Assembly: GCA_945900935.1 (NCBI GenBank)
Contig: CAMDKT010000184.1
Span: 1-9,565, forward strand
DNA: 9,565 nt
Direction: 5' to 3'
Source of the DNA: Candidatus Sulfopaludibacter sp. SbA3
Lineage (GTDB): Bacteria > Acidobacteriota > Terriglobia > Bryobacterales > Bryobacteraceae
Shown: one piece after another, positions 5,774 through 9,565 of the stretch
Layout: each line of letters begins with the position of its first letter
Position numbering within the stretch: the first letter of the stretch is position 1
Notes under the pieces: model-generated
Seen by the model: only the letters and a program-made list of their open reading frames with translations
What the model was told of the DNA's origin: nothing
Database searches by the model: none
Translations under genes and position numbers: made by a program

Positions 5774-5902
5774 ATGAGCGGCGTGGGCGCGGTGACCGCG
5801 TCAACCTCAAGTTATGCTATTCCTTTTCTAGCGATACCAATCGCGGGAGCCGTCGCCACATGGGCGGCATGGAGGGTAACATCCAATGAGCGGATTGCCT
5901 GA
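5774..5902 (+). CDS. Doubtful small hydrophobic ORF overlapping the start of the next gene
   Basis: An ATG at 5774 opens a 42-residue frame ending at TGA 5900-5902, 17 bases inside the DUF6282 gene. The frame is open upstream to 5714, with an alternative TTG at 5723. The middle (SYAIPFLAIPIAGAVATWAA) would form one membrane helix, followed by a polar tail with Arg and Glu. No Shine-Dalgarno sequence precedes either start, and I recognise no family. It may be a chance frame in GC-rich DNA, a leader peptide coupled to the downstream gene, or the tail of a decayed membrane protein. Confidence 0.18.
   Translation: MSGVGAVTASTSSYAIPFLAIPIAGAVATWAAWRVTSNERIA
5788..5800. promoter_or_regulatory. 13-base palindrome, possible operator
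   Basis: CGCGGT and ACCGCG flank a single central G, a perfect 6-base-arm palindrome 85 bases before the start of the DUF6282 gene. The position suits an operator for the downstream operon. In GC-rich DNA such palindromes also arise by chance. Confidence 0.2.
5871..5876 (+). promoter_or_regulatory. Ribosome binding site of the DUF6282 gene
   Basis: GGAGGG lies 9 bases before the ATG at 5886 and supports that start codon. Confidence 0.7.
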
Positions 5903-6716
5903 GTACTTGCGCGGAGCGGCGGATTTACACGTACACAGCGCGCCGGACATTGTTCCGCGGCGCTTTGACGATATCGATCTGGCGCGGGAGGCGGCCCGCG
6001 CCGGGTTCAGCGCGTTGCTGTTGAAGAATCATTTTGTGCCGACGATGGACCGCGCTTATTTAGCGCGAAAAATGGTTCCGGAGATCGCCGTCCACGGCGG
6101 CATCGTTCTGAACGACAGCGTTGGCGGTTTTAACGCGGCCGCTGTGGAAGTGGCGCTCCAGTTGGGCGCGCGCGAAGTTTGGATGCCGACCAAGTCCGCT
6201 CACAACCACAAAGTGCGGGAGGGCGGCCATGGGGGTTTGACGGTATTCGACGCGCATGGCGAAATCCGGCACCACGTAAAAGAGATCGTGATTTTATTGG
6301 GGCATTCGAACGCCATTTTGGGGACCGGCCATTTGAGTCCGGAGGAGGGCGCGGCGCTGATCCGCTACGCCTACATGCAGGGCGTGCGTCGCATGGTGGT
6401 GACGCATCCGGAATGGGGCCCGACGTTTTATTCCATCGAACTGCAAAAGGATCTGGCGCACTACGGCGTGATGTTTGAACGCTGCTTTGTCTCGACAACA
6501 GCGCGTTGCGGCAGCGTGCCGATGGGAACGATTTTAAAAGCCGTGAGCGACGTGGGCGTTGAATCGACAGTGCTGGCTTCCGGCCTGGGGCAACCGGACA
6601 CGCCGCCGCCAGTGGAGGGCATGACGCTATTCGCCGAGCAGATCCGCGCGGCCGGCTTTTCAGCCGACGATGTGCGGCGCATGATGGTGGTGAACCCGCT
6701 GCATTTGTTAGAGTAG
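5886..6716 (+). CDS. DUF6282 family protein (metal-dependent hydrolase-like, PHP/amidohydrolase type)
   Basis: The 276-residue product matches what I know of DUF6282 proteins, which look like TIM-barrel metal hydrolases but have, to my knowledge, no settled substrate. The N-terminus carries AADLHVHSAPD (His15, His17), a typical metal-binding HxH at the end of the first strand. Further candidates for metal or catalytic residues follow in barrel order: LLLKNHF (Lys47, His49), KSAHNHK (His106, His108), GTGHLS (His149), VVTHPEWG (His174) and GLGQPDTPP (Asp238). There is no signal peptide or membrane segment, so it is cytoplasmic. The start is backed by GGAGGG 9 bases upstream. It leads a three-gene operon with an exported DUF3500 protein (5-base gap) and a sulfatase. 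A role in processing a product released by those exported proteins is possible but inferred. A phosphoesterase (histidinol-phosphatase-like) or a lactonase/amidase are the main alternatives. Confidence 0.85.
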   Translation: MSGLPEYLRGAADLHVHSAPDIVPRRFDDIDLAREAARAGFSALLLKNHFVPTMDRAYLARKMVPEIAVHGGIVLNDSVGGFNAAAVEVALQLGAREVWMPTKSAHNHKVREGGHGGLTVFDAHGEIRHHVKEIVILLGHSNAILGTGHLSPEEGAALIRYAYMQGVRRMVVTHPEWGPTFYSIELQKDLAHYGVMFERCFVSTTARCGSVPMGTILKAVSDVGVESTVLASGLGQPDTPPPVEGMTLFAEQIRAAGFSADDVRRMMVVNPLHLLE

Positions 6717-6721
6717 GGGCC

Positions 6722-7891
6722 ATGAAGCGATTCATTGGCTGGCTTGGAGTGGTGGTTCTGGTGGCGTTTTCGCAAGACGTGCAGGATCGATTCCGGGCAA
6801 TGACGGCGAAATCGGAATTGGCGGGGTTGGCCGAACGGTTCCGCGGCGTGACGGCGAAGGGGACGGTGGAGCCGGATTTGTTCAAGGTCCAGTCATCGGG
6901 TGTCTCAACGGAACCGGCGCGAAAAGCGGCCGTGGCGTTTTTGGCCGGATTAACGGAGGAGCAGCGGACGAAGACGAAGTTCGCTGTCGACGATCCGGAA
7001 TGGCGCAAATGGATGAATCAGCACTTCTACATCCGGCAAGGCGTGAGTTTTCTGGAGATGAATGAGAAGCAGAGGGAACTGGGTTTTGGTCTGTTGCGGG
7101 CATCGCTCAGCGCGGATGGGTTAAAGCTATCACGCGACATCATGAAGTTAAATGAGACGCTGGGCGAGATGAATAACAATAACTTCGTCGAGTACGGCGA
7201 ATGGCGTTACCATTTCACGATCATGGGCGAGCCGTCGAAGGACAAACCGTGGGGCTGGCAGATTGACGGGCACCATTTGATCGTCAATTACTTTGTGCTG
7301 GGCGATCAGGTGGTGATGTCGCCAGTGTTTGTTGGGTCGGAACCGGTGATAGCGACGATGGGGAAATACAAGGGCACGTCCATTTTGCAGGAAGAGCCGA
7401 AAATGGGATTGGCGCTGGTGCGGGCGCTGGACGACGGACAGAAGAAGAAGGCCGTGTTGGAAGTGGCGAAACCAGCGAACAACAACGTGGGCGAGGCGTT
7501 TAAGGATAACGTCGTGTTGGATTATGCCGGGCTGCGCGGCGCGGACATGACGGCGTCGCAGAAGAAGGCTCTGTTCGCGTTGGCCGCTCAGTACATCAGT
7601 AACATGGACGCCGGACACGCGAAGGTAAAGATGGCCGAAGTGGAGAAGCATTTAGACAATACGTGGTTCGCCTGGATCGGCGGGACCGGCGACACGAGTG
7701 TCTTTTATTACCGCATTCACAGCCCTGTGATTCTGATTGAATTCGACCATCAGCGACCGGCTGGGTTGCGCTCCATCATGAAAGATCAAGGGCCGAATAA
7801 GGAGCATGTTCACGTCGTCATTCGCACACCGAATGGGAATGACTATGGCAAAGATCTGCTTCGCCAGCACTACGAGAAGAACAAACACTAG
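6722..7891 (+). CDS. DUF3500 domain-containing exported protein
   Basis: A 389-residue protein with an N-terminal hydrophobic segment (MKRFIGWLGVVVLVAFSQ, about 1-18) that should be a signal peptide, so the mature protein is extracytoplasmic. The rest fits DUF3500: an alpha-helical N-terminal part (about 65-155, with EEQRTKTKFAVDDPEWRKW), then YGEWRYHF (158-165), the conserved GWQIDGHHL (178-186), the VMSPVFVGSEP stretch (198-208), and a C-terminal section with FYYRIHSPVILIEFDH (328-343), HVHVVIRTPNGNDYG (362-376) and DLLRQHY. Clustered His residues (184, 185, 343, 362, 364) could bind metal. I know of no established biochemical function for DUF3500. The start ATG follows AGGGG closely, and the gap to the upstream gene is 5 bases; the sulfatase ATG begins 2 bases after its stop. 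The family call is good; the role is unknown. Confidence 0.87.
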   Translation: MKRFIGWLGVVVLVAFSQDVQDRFRAMTAKSELAGLAERFRGVTAKGTVEPDLFKVQSSGVSTEPARKAAVAFLAGLTEEQRTKTKFAVDDPEWRKWMNQHFYIRQGVSFLEMNEKQRELGFGLLRASLSADGLKLSRDIMKLNETLGEMNNNNFVEYGEWRYHFTIMGEPSKDKPWGWQIDGHHLIVNYFVLGDQVVMSPVFVGSEPVIATMGKYKGTSILQEEPKMGLALVRALDDGQKKKAVLEVAKPANNNVGEAFKDNVVLDYAGLRGADMTASQKKALFALAAQYISNMDAGHAKVKMAEVEKHLDNTWFAWIGGTGDTSVFYYRIHSPVILIEFDHQRPAGLRSIMKDQGPNKEHVHVVIRTPNGNDYGKDLLRQHYEKNKH

Positions 7892-7892
7892 A

Positions 7893-9311
7893 ATGATTTC
7901 GAGAAGATCGTTTCTGTCAATAGGCGGCGGTTTACTGGCCCAGGCTCCGGCGCCGCCGAATATCGTTTTGATTTTGTGCGATGACTTAGGATATGGCGAC
8001 GTGGGCGCTTATTACTCTGAGGCGAAAATCCCCACGCCGCACATGGACAAACTCGCGCGGGAAGGCATGCGGTTCACCGACGCGCATTCGCCGTCGTCCG
8101 TCTGCACGCCTACTCGCTACGGCGTGCTGACGGGCCGCTATTGCTGGCGCACGCGGCTGAAAAGCGGTGTTGGCGGCGGCTACTCTCCGGCGCTGATTGA
8201 ACCGGGGCGCGACACCATCGCGTCGTTATTGAAACGGACGAAGAACTACCGGACGGGCGGGTTCGGCAAGTGGCATTTGGGTCTTGGCAATGAGCCGAAA
8301 GTGGATTACACGCAGGAATTCAGCCCGTCGCCGAATGACTATGGCTTCGACGAATTCTTCGGCATTCCGGCTTCGCTCGACATGCCGCCGTATGTGTTCA
8401 TAGATAACCATCGCGCGGTGGAGCCGCCCACGGCAACCATCGGCGACAGCGGCGAAGTGAAGCGCGGGCCGTTCTGGCGCGGGGGCCCGCGATCGCCGTC
8501 GTTCCAAATGGACGACGTGATCCCAGCAATCGTCAAACGCGCCTGCGCCTTTGTGGAGAAGGAGAAGGGCCCGTTCTTCGCCTATGTCCCGCTGCCCGCG
8601 CCGCACACGCCGTGGGTGCCGTCGAGGCCGTTCAAAGGAAAGTCGAAAGTCGGACTTTACGGCGATTTTGTGGAGGAGACGGACGCTTCGATCGGGATGA
8701 TTCTGGCGTCGCTGGAACGGAGCGGGAAGGCCGGCAATACGCTGGTCATCGTGACATCGGACAACGGCGCGCCGTGGGAAGAGCGCGACGCGCGGGAGAC
8801 GGGCGGGCATTGGGCCAACGCGAAGTGGCGCGGGCAGAAGGCCGATATCCAGGAAGCCGGGCACCGCATTCCTTTTATGGTCCGCTGGCCGGGCCGCGTG
8901 AAGCCGGGGACTGTATCGGATCAAACGATCTGCCTGACCGATATCTTCGCCACCATCGCGCAAGTTCAGGGCATTCCCATGACGGAAAAGATGGGCGAAG
9001 ACAGCGTTAGCATTCTGCCCGTGCTGGAGGGCCGCCAAAAAGGGCCGTTGCGGGAAGCCGTGGTGCATCATTCGGCGAACGGGCTTTTCTCGATTCGACA
9101 GGGCAATTGGAAACTGATTCTGGGCCACGGTTCGGGCGGGTTTACTGAACCCGTTAAGCGAGAGGCCAGGCCGGGCGAAGCCGCTGGTGAGTTATTCAAT
9201 TTGCGCCGGGATCCGCATGAAGATCGCAATGTTTATGACGCGAATCCGGCGATCGTGGCGCGGATGACGGCGTTGTTGAAGAAGTATCAGGACAGCGGTT
9301 CGAGCCGATAA
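7893..9311 (+). CDS. Tat-exported sulfatase, formylglycine (type I) family
   Basis: Type I sulfatases hydrolyse sulfate esters with a formylglycine made from an active-site Cys or Ser. This 472-residue protein starts with a twin-arginine signal (SRRSFLSIGGGLL, cleavage probably after AQA at 17-19), indicating export in folded form. Active-site elements are in the usual order: metal ligands Asp30-Asp31 (ILCDDLGYGDV), the modification motif C-T-P-T-R (Cys71 to Arg75), GKWHLG (Lys126, His128), APHTP (His238), SDNGAP (Asp290, Asn291) and RGQKADIQEAGHRIPF (Lys316). The C-terminal subdomain ends with GELFNLRRDPHEDRNV, typical of arylsulfatase-like enzymes. The cysteine-type motif requires a formylglycine-generating or anaerobic maturation enzyme, not encoded here. 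I chose the ATG at 7893, one base after the DUF3500 stop; the frame is open upstream to 7806, but that would bury the Tat signal. The substrate (arylsulfate or sulfated glycan) cannot be told. Confidence 0.94.
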   Translation: MISRRSFLSIGGGLLAQAPAPPNIVLILCDDLGYGDVGAYYSEAKIPTPHMDKLAREGMRFTDAHSPSSVCTPTRYGVLTGRYCWRTRLKSGVGGGYSPALIEPGRDTIASLLKRTKNYRTGGFGKWHLGLGNEPKVDYTQEFSPSPNDYGFDEFFGIPASLDMPPYVFIDNHRAVEPPTATIGDSGEVKRGPFWRGGPRSPSFQMDDVIPAIVKRACAFVEKEKGPFFAYVPLPAPHTPWVPSRPFKGKSKVGLYGDFVEETDASIGMILASLERSGKAGNTLVIVTSDNGAPWEERDARETGGHWANAKWRGQKADIQEAGHRIPFMVRWPGRVKPGTVSDQTICLTDIFATIAQVQGIPMTEKMGEDSVSILPVLEGRQKGPLREAVVHHSANGLFSIRQGNWKLILGHGSGGFTEPVKREARPGEAAGELFNLRRDPHEDRNVYDANPAIVARMTALLKKYQDSGSSR

Positions 9312-9419
9312 CACAAGCCAATGCTGATTGGGAATGAACCGGAGCGCGAAGATTAACAGAACTCACCTTTGGGCACTGCGGCGACGACTAATTTCGTTCA
9401 TTTTGACGAACAAGGCAAC
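9312..9419. other. Short gap between sulfatase and IS66 element
   Basis: No gene or clear terminator is seen in these 108 bases. The last 8 bases (AAGGCAAC, 9412-9419) would be the target-site duplication if the adjoining IS66 element transposed here; the other copy would lie outside the window. Confidence 0.45.
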
Positions 9420-9442
9420 GTAACCGTTCAGCCCCCTATCGC
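9420..9442 (-). repeat. Putative IS66 terminal inverted repeat
   Basis: The stretch begins GTAACCGTTCAG and runs into the transposase stop codon (9436-9438). The GTAA tip matches the IS66 family rule. Its inner limit is a guess because the partner repeat is not in the window. Confidence 0.5.
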
Positions 9443-9564
9443 TGGAGTAGCGAAAGAAAAGGCTGAGCGGCACGATGGTGGCTGATGGAGTCAGCGAGGA
9501 ACTCCAGCGCGTTGCGTTTCTGCATGACGCAGGTCCGGGCGACGGTGAGTAGGCGGGCCGTGGC
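9436..9564 (-). CDS. IS66-family transposase (TnpC), C-terminal fragment
   Basis: Only the last 42 residues are in the window. The visible sequence ATARLLTVARTCVMQKRNAL, then EFLADSISHHRAAQPFLSLL, resembles the C-terminal helices of IS66 TnpC proteins, in which a 'TC..QGRN.L.YL' type motif is followed by a short A/R-rich linker ending in P.LSLL or similar. The stop TAG lies within 20 bases of the element tip, as is usual for IS66. The frame is open to the window edge. Whether the full transposase is intact cannot be told. Confidence 0.7.
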   Translation of the reverse strand, partial: ATARLLTVARTCVMQKRNALEFLADSISHHRAAQPFLSLLQR

Positions 9565-9565
9565 G

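Larger units (their letters stand above)
5509..5885. other. 377-base divergent intergenic region
   Basis: This region should hold promoters for both the minus-strand dehydrogenase/aldolase pair and the plus-strand hydrolase/DUF3500/sulfatase operon. I find no confident sigma70 pair on either strand. It contains an 11-bp palindrome near the dehydrogenase start, an 11-bp-stem inverted repeat (5571-5614), a short 12-base tandem duplication (5647-5670), a 13-base palindrome (5788-5800) and one hydrophobic small ORF. Other frames are broken and show no recognisable protein remnant. Confidence 0.6.
9420..9565 (-). mobile_element. IS66-family insertion sequence, one end (rest outside window)
   Basis: The C-terminus of an IS66-type transposase, running on the minus strand, ends just inside a sequence that starts GTAACCGTTCAGCCCCCT at 9420. 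IS66 elements characteristically have terminal inverted repeats starting GTAA and make 8-base target duplications, so the element boundary is placed at 9420. The other end is beyond the window, so the repeat cannot be confirmed by pairing. Confidence 0.65.

Noticed and set aside
6130..7008. Minus-strand 292-residue ORF across two operon genes
   Set aside because: It spans the junction of two well-supported genes on the other strand and is Arg/Pro/Ser-rich with no motif.
7806..7892. Upstream extension of the sulfatase
   Set aside because: It overlaps the DUF3500 gene and would place 29 residues before the twin-arginine signal.
8226..9128. Minus-strand 300-residue ORF opposite the sulfatase
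   Set aside because: It is the Arg/His/Pro-rich reverse reading of a gene with a full sulfatase active site.
9357..9485. Plus-strand frame crossing the IS66 tip (contains TNFVHFDEQGNVTVQ)
   Set aside because: It looks protein-like at first, but it has no start codon in good context, and it runs through the terminal repeat antisense to the transposase; I treat it as chance.
1..9565. CRISPR arrays, tRNA/rRNA genes, riboswitches, toxin-antitoxin or phage-defence genes
   Set aside because: No regularly spaced repeats, cloverleaf sequences, known aptamer cores or defence-protein motifs were seen on either strand.

Overview
The window reads as a chromosomal segment of a GC-rich soil-type bacterium, most likely an acidobacterium of the Solibacter/Bryobacter kind. 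This is an inference from gene content: a PQQ dehydrogenase carrying an embedded cytochrome c, a Tat-exported sulfatase, a DUF3500 protein and a DUF6282 hydrolase, together with GC-rich coding sequence. No rRNA or other phylogenetic marker is present except the end of frr, so the placement is tentative.

Layout. (1) Bases 1-3583, plus strand: the 3' end of frr (ribosome recycling factor), then 7 bases later a protein built of three tandem RidA/YjgF domains, then 2 bases later a secreted PQQ-dependent dehydrogenase of the glucose dehydrogenase type with a c-type cytochrome module. (2) Bases 3708-5508, minus strand: a two-gene unit, a D-2-hydroxyacid dehydrogenase (first) and an HpcH/HpaI-type class II aldolase (second), whose ends overlap by 14 bases. 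It converges on the PQQ gene; the 124-base gap holds hairpins that could end both transcripts. (3) Bases 5509-5885: a 377-base divergent intergenic region with several inverted repeats, a short tandem repeat and one doubtful hydrophobic small ORF. (4) Bases 5886-9311, plus strand: a tight three-gene operon (DUF6282 metal-dependent hydrolase-like protein, DUF3500 exported protein, formylglycine-type sulfatase) with gaps of 5 and 1 bases. (5) Bases 9420-9565: the end of an IS66-family insertion sequence, with the C-terminus of its transposase on the minus strand and a GTAA-type terminal repeat.

Functionally the window looks like a carbon-scavenging neighbourhood: periplasmic oxidation of a sugar or alcohol by PQQ with electrons passed to a built-in haem, cytoplasmic oxidation/reduction and retro-aldol cleavage of a 2-oxo/hydroxy acid, and extracytoplasmic removal of sulfate esters. 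The substrates cannot be read from the sequence. The most unusual gene is the triple RidA fusion, which may fold as a one-chain version of the normal RidA homotrimer with unequal active sites. I saw no CRISPR array, no tRNA or rRNA gene and no obvious defence system.
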